Of a stretch of DNA of 64,000 nt, positions 11,407 through 24,274 are shown piece by piece. The position numbers and the translations under genes are program-made. The notes beneath the pieces were generated by a model. The model was not told where the DNA came from and made no database searches. It saw only the letters and a program-made list of their open reading frames with translations. This stretch comes from Russula earlei (lineage: Eukaryota > Basidiomycota > Agaricomycetes > Russulales > Russulaceae). The stretch is taken from NCBI GenBank assembly GCA_025769875.1, contig JAGFNK010000030.1, forward strand, positions 1-64,000. The letters run 5' to 3'. Position 1 is the first letter of the stretch; each line of letters begins with the position of its first letter.

Positions 11407-12347
11407 ATGGCCTCAAAAGCTGCAACGGCCGCAGTGGTGTGTCCACTGTCCACTCTCGCCTCGCTCTGCCTCGCATGCACTCATCATCATCCAATCGACT
11501 CCAGGACTTTACCCGTATCTATTCGACGCTCGGTCTCGGAAAGGGTACTGCCAATTCCCTCAAATGACCAAACGAACGCTGACGATCCGCGCCGCACATA
11601 TCCATATTCACGCCATCCCGTCTGCGCGCCCTGGCGTCCACAGAGACCGTCGCGGCCCTGCAGGCGTTCCGCAAGCGCAACTCGGACGCCCAGCGCATTG
11701 CGGGCCAACTGAAAGCGCAGCCGACGACCGTCGACCTAACCCACTACCGCTCCGTGCTGAAGAACAAAGCGATCGTCGACGAGGCGGAGAAGCTCTTGCG
11801 CGACTTTAAGCCTCTCACGTACGACGTCGGCGCGCACGTCAAAGCCATCGAGACGTTCGAGACCAAGGCGGTGCGCTTTTTTTTTTTTTTTTTTCCTTCT
11901 GTATCTCCCCCCGCCCTCCGTCCTTCGCGCTTCGCTTTTCATCTGTCACCCGGATGGCTGACTGGCACCCCCTACCCGTTCGTTGTCGACCTGTTGTTGT
12001 TTGTTGTCTCCTTCCACCTCCACAGATCGCCAAGGCGAAGGAGACCGAGGCCCAGATTGACGTTGAGCTGAAAGACCTCCATGCGACGCTCTCGAACATC
12101 CAGGATGCGCGTCCCTTCGAAGATCTAACGGTGCGTCCACTTCTCAGTGCCCTTCGTTTCTTTCGAACAGGACCTGAATCGGACCGATCATCCGCCAACG
12201 TTGGTGGGCAATCGTCCGGAACTGCAGGTCGAAGAGGTCGGCCAGGCGCACCCACGCATCCTCGAGACGGTCGACAACATGGTCAAGAAGGGCAAGTGGA
12301 CCGTACCAGGATACAAAGAAAAGTTCGGCGACCTATCGCTTATGTAA
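11407..12347 (+). CDS. ATP7: Mitochondrial ATP synthase subunit d
   Basis: Five exons (11,407-11,436; 11,505-11,544; 11,644-11,870; 12,026-12,130; 12,228-12,347) give a 173-aa protein, the usual length for fungal F1Fo-ATP synthase subunit d. Motifs include MASKAATAA, DFTRIYSTLGLGK, QAFRKRNSDAQRIAGQLK, YDVGAHVKAIETFE, ELKDLHATLSNIQDARPFEDLT and the C-terminus KKGKWTVPGYKEKFGDLSLM. Subunit d is part of the peripheral stalk that holds the F1 head against rotation in the inner mitochondrial membrane. All introns begin GTGYGT or GTACTG and end CAG. The third intron starts with a run of 18 T. The frame is clean and no damage was seen. Confidence 0.93.
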
Positions 12348-12798
12348 ACCTTTGGGGGGGCACTGTTGTTTCATCGCCATAGAGTTACAAAATAAAAAGT
12401 ATTCGTTCTTAGAGGCGCGGTTTCGGTTGGTGCAGGGAAGAGTCCGTCTGGAAGTCACGTATATTGGTTTAAACCGGACGACTGCAAGTCCACCTCATCT
12501 CGTCTCGCTAGTTGACGACAGGGACTCGTTATGAACTGAGGGGGAGACGCACGCTGAATGTCCAGGCTTACAGTGGTATCTAGTACTGAAATGGATGTGG
12601 GTGAGATATTTCCTTTGACATCCTACCAAAGTAGAATCTGGTAAGCGTCCGCCTTACACATACGATCCAAGCGGCACAACAAAGGCAGCACATTTAGTCC
12701 ATGAGAGCCACGGCGAATCCAACCGAACAAAAGATAAAATTACTGAAGAATCTCTGCTCTGGTCCCGTTGCCAGGCATCACGTGCCTTCGACGCCAAG
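12348..12798. other. Intergenic between convergent ATP7 and GDP-L-fucose synthase
   Basis: About 450 bp shared 3' region of two convergent host genes. An AATAAA-like AAATAAAAAG at about 12,390 could serve ATP7. No frame or repeat recognised. Confidence 0.5.
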
Positions 12799-14154
<1,356 letters not shown>

Positions 14155-14384
14155 GTTGGGCTTACCACGGCGAGGTGGTGTTAAAGTAAAAAGACGCGAC
14201 AGATAGTGGGGATGATGATGATGGGAAGAGGGAAAGAAAAAGAAAGCAAGGGAAGGATTTATAGACGAGAGACGTTCCCAACTCCCTCCATCCCTGCTTC
14301 GATGCCGACTGGCCGGACCGGCCCGTATGCCCTCATCCCTTCGCATCCACCAGGAGGGCGCTGACGCTGATATCGCAAACAAAC

Positions 14385-15198
14385 TCAAATGGTCTCCGTG
14401 CAGTGACTCGTTACATGTGAAAGCATCTCCGATCGTTGAAACGTGGACATCCAAACATCCCGTCGTTTTGTCCTCATGCCCGTCTCATCACTGCGGACCG
14501 CCTGACCCCACCCAGGCACAACAGCTGACAGTCTCCGCTTCCTTCCTTTGCCTGGGCGCACCGTTCCCTCGTCCAGCGCCAGCACGGGAACGCTGACAGA
14601 TCCAAACACCGAACGCGAACTTGGACTTCCGGTCCCTATCGATGGTGGCGTTGGGACGGGGACAGGAACCGGGACGTTCCACGACATCCCATCGAGGTCA
14701 GTGAATTCCGTTTTAACGCTCGCAAACGAGCGGCGCAACACCGCCCATTGTGCCTATGTCGGGGGGGGAAGGTGTGAGAAGGGGATGGAGGACGGGGCCC
14801 ACGTCAAGCCATGAATGAAGACATTGGCGAGAAAGGAGAGAAGGTGTGAGAGAAAATGATGGTTGGCGGACTGCGCCCCTGTCGACGCTGCTTCAATGAA
14901 AACTCACCGGAGTGGTGATAAGCGCCGCCATGTCTTCGCGGCGCTCCGCTGCCTCGTTTGCGCGTAGACGCGCTGCCCGCGCTCGCGCACGGGATGTCGT
15001 CAGGTCGTGTGGGACGGGCAACGATCTGCACGTCGGCATTGACGAGGCGCAACTCGTTGCAGACCCCGCCGCGCGCTTCAGCCTAGGGGTCGTAAGCTCC
15101 GATGCGGCTGCCGACGTTGGGACCGGCATCAAGGAGGACATTCCGAGCTCGGCCATTGGCGCAGAACTCGAAGATGCAAAGGCTATGTCCGACGACAT
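14385..15198 (-). CDS. Hypothetical protein, two exons
   Basis: Exon 1 (15,198-14,908) and exon 2 (14,753-14,385) are joined by a 154-bp intron with good GTGAGT..CATAG borders and keep frame (219 aa). Exon 1 is Ala/Ser-rich and then Arg/Ala-rich ([20 protein letters not shown]), likely helical. Exon 2 begins [17 protein letters not shown], has a Pro/Val repeat ([12 protein letters not shown]) and a basic segment [10 protein letters not shown] that could be a nuclear signal. I do not recognise the family. The plus-strand frame over exon 1 (14,912-15,655) contains a nine-Asp run and is probably its shadow. The upstream start is uncertain because the frame stays partly open before 15,198. Confidence 0.55.
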
Positions 15199-15208
15199 TC
15201 GGAATCGT

Positions 15209-15240
15209 AATGACGACGACGACGACGACGACGATGATGT
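15209..15240 (+). repeat. GAC trinucleotide microsatellite
   Basis: Run of GAC/GAT triplets just upstream of the hypothetical gene. It reads as poly-Asp on the plus strand and poly-Val on the minus strand. Confidence 0.8.
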
Positions 15241-16723
15241 AAAAGGTGGCAGGAAAGGGTTTAATCAAGCCTCGATGTTGATTGATCGGAGTTTTTGTTT
15301 CGTTTCGTTTCCTCCTATGCTTTCTTTTCGTGTGGCTATGCGAGGGTGCAGGGATGTTCGGCGCCAGGCGAAGAGAAATGATTTTTGCAACCATATACTC
15401 CTTTTGAGCTCTAATTGTGATGTGGCCGGCCAGGTAGAAGATTCCAGCCTGACAGTGGCTCTCTCTGAATCGACCACAGAGGCAGTCCAAAATTCGAACT
15501 TGAACGTGGACCCCACCGAGCTCGGTCGGATGAGCGCAAATGCGGAGGGGCACAAACCGACTGACGAAGGGCTGATTAACAATCAAAGGTCTCCCCACCC
15601 ACAAGCCCGACCCGTTCAAGTTTCACGCCCTTGCCAAACCAAACTGATAAAGTGATCACGGCAACTCGAAATCTGATGCGCCTGATGCATTCTCCAACAG
15701 AAAGATCTGATATGGGTCCTTTGATCATTGTGAGGGAGGTCAAGCTACTTCCTGTGCTGCTACTGGTCTCCTGCCGTCGCACCTCGGCGCACCAACCGAC
15801 GGGACGTGCTATTCTATCTACAAGTTTGACGGACAGCGACCGATGCACAGCACTTACCGAAGGGGAACGCGATCACTGTTCTGCCATCATCCCAATGACC
15901 AAATCGCTGGGACCAGACTAGGGAAAGAGATGGCAATCACGCTTGTCACGACCAGCATGGACTCGGACCGTGGATACCACCGCGAATGGCGTCTGCGAAC
16001 GATGTGAATGGCCTTGTGGGCTAAAGATTACCCAGCTACACAGGGATAACTCAAAGTGGCCTACGTCGGACTTGTGGCTCTCGGTACCAGGCGAGCCTAG
16101 GACCCAGCAAGGGAAAGGGACAGGACAGGGACCTCCGCCGGAACCCGCGGCGGCGGAAGCAACCAACTTTGTTCGGATCGAGTTTGTGGGGTGGGGGGTT
16201 TTAGGACCCGAGATATTTCAATTGGCAGTATCGGATTCTCACCTCTGTCGGTTTTGCGCCCATGAGTTCTTGCTACGTGGCGCGGTGGGGGGCGGCCGTG
16301 TCATGGCGGCCGACACGGATGGTCCCGATTATGGAGACATGACAATTTTGCAAGGGCAGTCGACTGTACGGTTGTCCCGTGATGGGACACGGGCAACCCA
16401 CACGTACATCGACCCGAGGATCGCGGGAGGGCTGATATGTGGCTATGGGAAGGGATGATGAGAGGCCTGACTTCTCCGTCCGGCGTCGTGCCAGTGAGCC
16501 CCATGCGATGACCGCAGCTGCTACGCGTAGCCGTAAACGAAAAATAACTGTACATGATTCTTTCCTCATTTTATCTCTGTTATAATAGATACATTGCATA
16601 GATGTTTGATAAGAATAGGCCCTCTCATCGGACTTCTTTGTTGCAAATCAAAGGAACAATAACAAAGGCGCAGTGCCGTTCTTAGATTTGTCGCGTGTTG
16701 TGCCAGTTGTCTGCTCAACAGGG
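15241..16723. other. Intergenic, no supported gene
   Basis: About 1.5 kb between the hypothetical gene and the hexokinase stop. Plus-strand frames such as 15,943-16,458 (171 codons) lack an intron pattern or recognisable motif and have no homologous look. I leave them as unsupported. A short 5' gene on either strand cannot be excluded. Confidence 0.4.
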
Positions 16724-18860
16724 TCACGTTCTGTTGCCCTTCGTCGCTTGCAATGCACCAAGCGCAGCTGAAGGGCATAAGGGCAAAAGTCAGTGGATGT
16801 GGTTACGGAACCAAGCGTTGGTTGTGCTCACCGCCAACTCCGCTACCATCTTTCGCAAGGCCCATCTCAATCTGTTTCTCGATCTCTTCGCCAAGCAGCA
16901 CACGCAGCGCCTCGCGCACGACCGCCTCGAAACCGGGGTAATGTTGATACAAGCTGTCGACGACGCGCCCCGTGAATAAGTCCCGAGGACCCTGGAAGAA
17001 CCCAAGATGGCTATTCCACGACTCACCTGCCATCGATGCCGATCGCATACGGCCTCCCGCCCGCCGGCCGCTGAGCTGCCGCATGTGCGTCTTTCCCAAG
17101 GCCGGTGACGTACCCTATCTGTATAGCAATGCCGGCGATGGCGCACGCGCTGAGCCGCGCCGCACGACGCACGACGAGCGCCGCTGCCCACTGCACGAGA
17201 GCCGCATCGCGCAGCGATACCTCGCCCGGGGCGTAGCCGAGGTGTTCCTCCACGACCTTCTGGATCTTGTTCAGACGCTGCAGCGTGGTTGGCGCGAGCT
17301 CCTCCTCCGCGAGGCGCACGGAAAAATCGCGCAGTAAAGCCGCTTCTGGGGCTCTTACTAGAGCATTCGCGCCGTCGGTCCACGCGCTCTCGACGAGACT
17401 GAGCATCTCCGTGTCGAGCCCGTAGTGCTTGTTCAAGCGCTCCGTCGCTTTGCCGCCGAACAGTATCGGCTTAGGCGTGGCATCGACCAATGCGAGGAGG
17501 ATATTGCGGGTGATCTCGCCGAGGTACATGCCAGAGATAAACTTTTCGTATGCCTGGAAACGTGGGTTGATCGATTCGCGGTCCACCTTGCTGTCGAATG
17601 GCGTCATGGGCAACACCTCGCGCGCGTTGTCGAAGCCACCCCACTCGGTGTTTATCATCATCATACCACCCGCCGCCGCAGCGGGGTTGTTTCCAAGCTT
17701 GGTAATGCTGGCGACTTGCTCGAGGTATGCACCATTCGTTCCCGTACCGAATATCGCGCCGAGGACGCACCCGCCAGTGGTATATGCACGAGAAAGCGCC
17801 GCGCCTACCGTCTGAGTGCCAACATGGGGCAGTGAATACCATCGTGCGTACTGAGAGAAACAAGCCGGCGTACGTCGTTGACGAGAGCCACACACTTGAC
17901 ATGGAGGTGCTTTCGATCAAAGGCGTCTTGAAGCAGCTTAACGACATCCTTGTCAACAGCGTTCTTCGCGGAGAAACCCTTGGTCCATCTGAGGAGGATG
18001 CCCGAGTCTAATGCCGTTTGTTCAACCGGGAATGAGAACGTAAGACCAAGAGGCACTTCAGGCGAATCGACATCGACAGAGTTCTGCTGGTCTGAGAGCT
18101 CCTCCGATCCCGTGGTTGAGGTAAGGAAGGCATCGACAGAGTCGGCGAGGTAATCTTATGTGGGGATTAACGAGGGACGACATAGTGATTGGGAAGCGCC
18201 GCAAAGTTCAGAGACATTAAGTTGAGTTGACGGTAGACATATACAGTAGCGTTGCGGTTTCCGAGTTCAGGAGACAGATGGATGAGAGCCGATTAGATAT
18301 AACATGGTGGCGCGAGGCTGATCGTGACGACGCACCGAATAGTACTGTGGCTTCCCCTGTCTTGAGGGCTTCAGAGACACGGAACTTACGTTGCTTCAGA
18401 GTGAACGTCTTGTCTCCGTGCAAGTCTACTTGGCACACGCGCCTACGACCAAGTGAGCGCGCAGAGAGCTGGGTGACGATACAAAGTTAATTACAGGTTG
18501 GTTCCGCCGAGATCTAGTGCAAGGAATGTGCTAGCATTCGGTGTGAAGAGTTTCTGAAGCGGGTATGGAAAGGACAAATGTTACCCAGTTTCTGTACCGT
18601 CAGGAACGCCAGTGACGAATGTGGGACTAAAATTAGAGGTGAGGGGCGCACAAGATGCTGGATGGATGCGATGGACGAACGTACATCATAGCCATGGAAT
18701 GCCCGTACTCGCTCAATCCGAGGTTGACGAGTTTATGAAAATGGGATGTGATAGAAATCAGTGTATTTTCATCAGGATCGAGCTGCTTCTCCAAGTCAGC
18801 AAGCAAGTTGTTGATTGTATGAGGGAGTGCATTGTATATGGCCGTGGTGATGATCGGCAT
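16724..18860 (-). CDS. Hexokinase/glucokinase
   Basis: A minus-strand gene with at least seven introns. Reading order: YNALPHTINNLLADLEKQL, HFHKLVNLGLSEYGHSMAMI, PTFVTGVPDGTETG, then TFLALDLGGTNL (phosphate-binding DLGGTN), VCQVDLHGDKTFTLKQ, GLTFSFPVEQTALDSG, ILLRWTKGFSAKN, VALVNDTVGAALSRAYTTGG (catalytic Asp of VND), GAIFGTGTNGAY, INTEWGGFDN and, near the end, PYAIGIDGSLYQHYPGF and GLAKDGSGVGAALGALQATK. It phosphorylates hexoses with ATP in the cytosol at the entry to glycolysis. The stop is TGA at 16,724-16,726 after the last exon. The start at 18,860 is preferred because upstream in-frame ATGs (18,917, 18,953) run into the AP-3 mu coding sequence on the other strand. Sub-type (hexokinase versus glucokinase) cannot be told from sequence alone. 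Confidence 0.88.
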
Positions 18861-18909
18861 GATGAGGAAGAGGAAAGCGTTGATCTTACTCTCTTTCTTG
18901 TGACGAGCG
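18861..18909. promoter_or_regulatory. 49-bp divergent promoter between hexokinase and AP-3 mu
   Basis: The chosen start codons of two divergent genes are only 49 bp apart. No TATA box is visible. An alternative hexokinase ATG at 18,917 would overlap the AP-3 start in a palindromic ATGGCCAT. Confidence 0.45.
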
Positions 18910-20523
18910 ATGGCCATCGATGGGCTCATCATCTTGGACTCGACAAATGTCAAACCAATAGTGCAGACGTCCTTTCGTCCTTTCCCTCCAGCTTACCCTC
19001 TCCTCCATATCGACGCTTATACTGCCGCGCTCGAAAAGGCAGCCCGTCCAGAGGATGTCGACCCCGTTCTGCTCGTGTCCGTCCCAGATGGGCCAGCAGC
19101 ATGTTGCCATCTCCAATACCGATCTCTGGCTTTTCTATGCCCCATCTCTCAAGATCGTGAGCTCTTTTTTTGTGATCATGCGTGCATGTACTCATACCCG
19201 TTGTTGACCACAAGTTGACCCACTGTATGCCCTTGCGTTCATCCGCACCTTTATAGATATTCTCGTCGAATACTTTGGCCAAGTCACCCCACCAACACTC
19301 AAGGATAACTTTGACATCGTCCACCAGCTCCTCGAAGAGACGCTTGATGCGGGCGGGCATCCCAACACTACCTCTCCGAACGCGCTACGCGATATCGTTC
19401 TTCCTCCATCGCTTATCACCAAAATACTCTCTGTCACTGGCGTGTCCGGGATATCAGGTCCCAGTACAAACAATATGAGCGCGTTCTCAAGCCCTATCCC
19501 GTGGCGGAAAGCAGGCGTTCGATATAACAACAATGAAGTCTATTTTGACATACTCGAGACGCTCGACGCCGTTGTGAACAAGTGAGTTCGTCGCCACGCT
19601 TTCGTTCTATTCCCCATTATCCTCCCAGGGGTGGGAACATTGTCACCAGCAGTGTTCTCGGTAAGATCGATGTGAATTGCAAACTCTCGGGTGCGTATTT
19701 GCTGTCTGCTGACCCCACTTAACACTCGCCACTGACCTACGGTAGGAACGCCGGACCTCGCCCTTACACTTACAAATGCGCACACAATTACAGAGCCTTC
19801 CTTCCACCCTTGTGTCCGGTTTGTACCTACCCATGTAACTATGGTTCATATGTTGAGCAAATCGCCTCGGACAGCCTAAACCGTTTCACACAGTCAAAAA
19901 CGCTGTCATTTGTCCCACCTGATGGCCGCTTCACGCTGATGGAGTATCGGGTCGATCCTTCCGCGAGCAAGCCAGTTGCCGCACCAGCACTCACGGCCGC
20001 AGCCGCGGCGCAGCTCCAAGTGCAAGTACCGTTCACGTTGCGCACTACACTCTCAACAACGGATCATGGTGGTTTGTCCCTCCCCACACTCACCACGCCA
20101 CTTCTAGAATACTACTCTTTATCAGGGGAATTCGAATTAACGTTCGCTCCACGAGCTGCCACGTTAGACGACGTCGCCGTCGAGTTGTATCTCGGGGGAG
20201 ATGCTTCTGGCGTCACATGCAGCGCGGTGACGGGAGGCGGTGAATGGACGTACGTGCCCACGCGACGCACGCTGCGGTGGTCACTTCCTCCGACTGCCTC
20301 GGGCCGCACCGCCACACTACATGGAACGTTCTCGAGCGCGGAGGCGCACCCACGTCCCGCCCGCGCGGCGCAGGTCTCGTTCGCGCTGCCGCCTGGTGCG
20401 CTTCTCAGTGCCCTCAAGGTGGACCAGCTGAAGCTCGTCGGGGAGACGTATAAACCGTACAAAGGTGTGCGTGGACGCGCGTTTGGTCGCGTCGAGTGGA
20501 GGGTCGAGTGGAAACGAGCATAG
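18910..20523 (+). CDS. AP-3 adaptor complex subunit mu
   Basis: Six exons (18,910-19,156; 19,215-19,581; 19,629-19,690; 19,746-19,818; 19,875-20,068; 20,126-20,523) give 446 aa, the normal length of the AP-3 medium chain. The N-terminal longin-like part begins MAIDGLIILDSTNVKPIVQT and includes CCHLQYRSLAFLCPISQD, DPLYALAFIRTFIDILVEYFG and FDIVHQLLEETLDAGGHPNTT. The mu-homology domain includes NNEVYFDILETLDAVV, GKIDVNCKLSGTPDLALTL, TLSFVPPDGRFTLMEYR and the end KPYKGVRGRAFGRVEWR. AP-3 sorts cargo from the trans-Golgi/endosome to the vacuole, and mu recognises tyrosine-based signals. The last proposed intron (20,069-20,125, 57 bp) has no stop and could be retained in frame. Removing it restores the family sequence TTDHGGEFELTFAPR. 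Confidence 0.9.
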
Positions 20524-20869
20524 TCTGCTCATGGAGATGGGGGAGTACGTGGAGGGAGATCGCATGTGGGCGGGTGCTCGTGATCACGAGTGAGTGTTCA
20601 TTTAGCCCCAACGTGATGTATGAAAAGTCAATAGGCGAGGGAGGGCCATGCTGGCCGTAGAACTGGGGCCAGATGGGGAAGTCCATGGCCATCCGTACAC
20701 GTCGCAGTCGGGCCTAGATGTTGGTTGGGATCTGCGATTACTTGTTTGCACGAAGCCCGTTCAGTCATTTGTCGCCTCGAAGAGTTGCGCCTGTTCTCTG
20801 GTTGTAACGCTAGCTTGGAATTCACGGATGTACCACTGGGAAAGTTCATTATGTGATGAACTTCTGGTG
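20524..20869. other. Short spacer after AP-3 mu
   Basis: About 350 bp after the AP-3 stop with no recognised gene. A frame opening at 20,648 leads toward the BYE1-like pseudogene but its first 80 codons show no family resemblance. Confidence 0.4.
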
Positions 20870-22472
20870 GCAGTAATCGTTCCAGTTTCTCTGAGGCGGC
20901 GGCGTGCTTTTGTTCTCAGGGTGTTCTTCCGGGCGAAGCCGAACAAGCGGAGGACGAAATTGAGCGATCGGAGACAAAAGGCCAGCTGCGGCAACGGTCC
21001 TCGCCCACAGAGCTATCAGAATCAGGCGACGACGGGAGTGGGGATGAGTACATCAACGATCCTGATCGTCCCCGAGGGCGCAACTGGGACTGCGCACAAA
21101 CGCAAGGTGTGTCATCGCCCATCGCAGTCCTGGTGTTACCACGTGCTCATCACGCATTCCGGACAGCGCGCGAATAATCGCCGCATCGCCGTCCCTTCGT
21201 CCTCCGACTCTGATGAAGACGTCGAGAACGAAAAGGCGACAGCGACGGGAGCGCATCCCCGTCAGTCGAACGTCACCTCAACAAAGTCCAAGACCATATC
21301 CACCTCTCCTCAACCAGGCTCACTCAAGCGCAGGCAGTCCACCAGCGCCTCGGGTGTCCCGACAGCACCTTCCACCGCAAAGCGCAAGCGTGCCGAGTCA
21401 TCGCCTACTGCAACAGAGGATGCTGCGCGCAAATATTGCCTCGAAAAGTTCACCGAGATGTTCACAGGCATATTCATGCAGTATCCCCACATCCAGCTGG
21501 AAAGCAACCCGGGGATCATAACAAGGCAATAGTAGAAAGAAATCCCGAGGAGCTGACTGAAGACGAGAAGACCCAAGTTTGCGAGCGCGCCACAGCATTT
21601 GCGACCCAAGTCGAGCAAGTGGTATTCGATACATATTCGGAGCCAGATAGACTTGGAAATCCGGGCACAGGCGTCAAGTACAAGTGCGTTTCTCGGCTGC
21701 CCTTATGCACGTGCATTCTGATCACGATGTGCAGCACATTCACCTTCAATTTGCAGCAATCCGTCCACGTGGCACTGCGCAAGCGCATCTCCTCCGGACA
21801 AGTTGCTCCTGCAACGCTCTCCACGATGTCCTCGACCGACATGGCATCGCTGGAACAACAGCAGTCGATGAAGCAAGCTGAGCAGGAGGCTCTTGAGCAG
21901 TCCATCTAGATCAAAAAGGCTGTCCCGCGCTCCAAGATCACCCACAAGGGCCTGCAGGACATTGAGGACGTGAATAAGTACTCGGTCATTTCCAAGCAGC
22001 GTGAACGTGAAATCAAGATGGCCGAGCAGGAGCACGAGCGCGAGCGTCTCGCCAGGCTGCTCACCGTTCCAACCCTGGCGCACTCGCACTCAAACCCACC
22101 TTCTGCCTCCGTTCCACCCAAGTCTCCTGTTGTCCCCTCTTCTGCCTCTGGTGTTCCCCCCGTCTCTTGGGGTGCACCGCCGCCGGTACCGCCCATGCAA
22201 GCATCCGATTTTACGCACGCGGTGAACCCAGAACTCAACTTGGGTGACTTTATCCATATGGATGACGAGCCACCAGAGTCTGCTCGTTCCGCAGATTCTA
22301 GTCATCCGGGGTCCGACTTTGCCCACGTCTGTCGGTGAGTCGTTGGCAGCTCGCACGGAGACAGCACAGCAGGGATAGTCGACGCCGATTACTGGGATCT
22401 CGCCGTTCGCCCAGAGCAAACCGGATATGGCGCCGCGCGCATCGTTTGATCTGAATACATTGTGGTTGGGTG
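20870..22472 (+). pseudogene. BYE1-like TFIIS-central-domain protein, truncated and frameshifted
   Basis: Pieces in order: acidic/basic linker (ERSETKGQLRQRSSPTEL, NNRRIAVPSSSDSDEDVE, SLKRRQSTSAS), then a TFIIS central domain (AARKYCLEKFTEMF, NPEELTEDEKTQVCERA, FNLQQSVHVALRKRISSG, LSTMSSTDMASLEQQQSMKQAEQEA, ITHKGLQDIEDV), then a Pro-rich tail and ISPFAQSK..ASFDLNTLW. Family members (BYE1/PHF3 type) bind RNA polymerase II. Damage: a frameshift near 21,520, loss of the usual ERFRML segment at the splice near 21,690-21,735, and an in-frame TAG at 21,907-21,909. The tail stops at about 22,472, where an Ala/Pro-rich repeat begins, so no SPOC domain remains. No PHD finger is recognisable at the 5' end. 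Confidence 0.7.
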
Positions 22473-23115
22473 GTGGGTGAGGCGGCGTGATGGTGGGTGG
22501 CGAAAACGATAGCACAGTGGAGTTGGAAGGGGTGGCGGTGGCAGCGGGTCAGAGAGTGGCAGAACTGGCGTAGTTGGGGAGCGCAAGTCCGTAGACACCA
22601 ATGTAGGTGGTAGGTCAAGCAGGGGTAGAGGCGACGCAGGAGGCAGGACCAATGGAGGCATAAGCGGCAAGAGGCTGAGAGGCGTAGGGGGCACTGAGAT
22701 GGTTGCTGGGACAGCGAGTGAGACAGAGGCAGGGACAAATGTGGCTGAGATGGCGGGGGTGATGGACAAGGCAGAGATGACAGCAGGATAGGCTGAGGCC
22801 AAGAGAGAGGTGGCTGTGGTGGGGGATGGAGCGGTAGTGATGGCTGGCAGGACTGGTATGATCAGTGGGCAAAACAGGCGACGACAATGGAAAGGGAGAG
22901 GCGGCAACAACGTAGGTGTGACAGGGATGGCAGGTGTGAAGGCTGAGGGTGCAAAGGTGACGGCAGTGGTGATGACGGGGAATGCAGAGGCGATGGTGAT
23001 GGCGGGCGGGACCGGAACGTCGGAGGCAACGATGGGGAAAGGAGAGGGTACGGCGGCGATGGCAAATGAGAGTGAAATGGCTGAGGCGATGACGGGCTGA
23101 GGGCTTTCCCACTGC
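22473..23115 (-). mobile_element. Ala/Pro/Val-rich insert, gag-like remnant
   Basis: Minus-strand coding-like sequence with short Ala/Ser/Pro/Val repeats, part of a 283-codon open frame (23,240-22,389). Its style matches the low-complexity stretch of the gag-only LTR element (62,300-63,050) and the fragment at 1-530, but I did not find a clear collinear match. It sits exactly between the truncated 3' ends of the BYE1-like and ARO1-like pseudogenes. Confidence 0.4.
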
Positions 23116-24077
23116 TCCGGGAGCCGTGCACCTTCGGGCTCAAAGGTCTTCGCAGGGGCAGAATAGAACCAGTCGACGCCCTCAACCTTGAGACCAATCT
23201 GCAAACGCTCAGCAAGCATCCGTAAGTCGGGACTAGACAATGGACGCAGGTTATCCCACCAGTTTGGCCATGTATTTTTCTACGCAGTGCTTTTCCTCGA
23301 TGACTGTCTCGTTACAGTGGATGCTGACTCCACGTTTGAGCTCGGCTATCGGTTTGCTATATAGGCCATCATCCAGCTCCTTAGTTTCAATGCCGAATTT
23401 CGCTGTATGCGCTTGGGTTCACAACATGATCCATAATCACAACACAGCGGCAACATACCAAGCTGATCTATCATAGTCCAGATGCGGTTGCACTCCTTGA
23501 CCCTCTGATTGGCAATACCAACAATCCTCGTTGTTGTCAGCTGGCTGCCATCATTGAGTTACCATTCCTTCCAAGGTGAACTAGCAGCTACTGCGGCAAG
23601 CACTGATGCGGTGAGGAACGTGTCCATCATAGGCTCCATATCAATCAAGCTGATTGCTTTAAGCTGGCCAATCGGTGGGCCTTGCATGGTCATCTCGGTA
23701 GTGGTCTGCGTAACGGTGCATCCCATTGGTTCTAGAATTTCCTTAGCAAAGCGCGCATCACCCTGTAGGGAGGTCAATCCAATGTTTGCTATGGTACAGG
23801 ATGAGCCAGTGATGGCTGTGATGGCAAGAGGATATGTTGCATTGCTGGCATCCGATTCGATGCTGTAGTCTTTTGGGTTGAATAAACCGCCTTGGGAATG
23901 TTGTAAATATTCAAGAGTTGGCCAGTGGCTGAATCAACATTGCACGCAATGTCGACCTCAAAAATGCGCATCATGGCTATCGTCATGCTGATGTAAGGTT
24001 GTGAGATAACTTGACCACCTGTCAGCTGGAGGGTGACTGGTTCTTTGGCATATGGAGAGCAAAGCAGGATGGAAGAG
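23116..24077 (-). pseudogene. ARO1: ARO1 (AROM) fragment, EPSP synthase domain
   Basis: Minus-strand pieces match the 3-phosphoshikimate 1-carboxyvinyltransferase part of the pentafunctional AROM protein: [127 protein letters not shown] and WPNWWDNL. Intact AROM performs five shikimate-pathway steps. Here the order is collinear but frames change several times. The segment between VSIHCN and ETVIEEK is deleted, and both ends are missing. The 5' side is cut by a G1 LTR starting at 24,078, and the 3' side runs into the Ala/Pro-rich insert. The sequence IGLKVEGVDW after WWDNL may still belong to AROM, but 15 residues intervene. This is a dead fragment, and a functional ARO1 must lie elsewhere. 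Confidence 0.85.
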
Positions 24078-24274
24078 TGTTATGATCTACCCCTCTTTTG
24101 GTTTGTCACTAACTCTTGATTTCTTGTTATTGTTCCTACCCTTCACCCTTGTCCCCTTGGTTACTGTTTCATCCCTGGATGGTGATGGTCTCTTATTGTT
24201 TCACCTGTTATGTTTCATCCATTGTTTTGATCCTATTTTGCCATTGGTTTGCCTTTAGCTATTGTTCTGCATAT
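24078..24274 (+). repeat. G1 LTR, 5' third
   Basis: Begins TGTTATGATCTACCCC, as in the solo copies, and stops at TTCTGCATAT where an S962 LTR begins. The rest of the LTR is absent on the far side (31,728), so the junction involves a deletion. Confidence 0.8.

Noticed and set aside
14912..15655. 247-codon plus-strand protein with poly-Asp
   Set aside because: It overlaps the exon of a spliced minus-strand gene, and the Asp run is a GAC microsatellite.
15943..16458. 171-codon plus-strand ORF
   Set aside because: No motif, no splice pattern, GC-rich region where chance frames are long.
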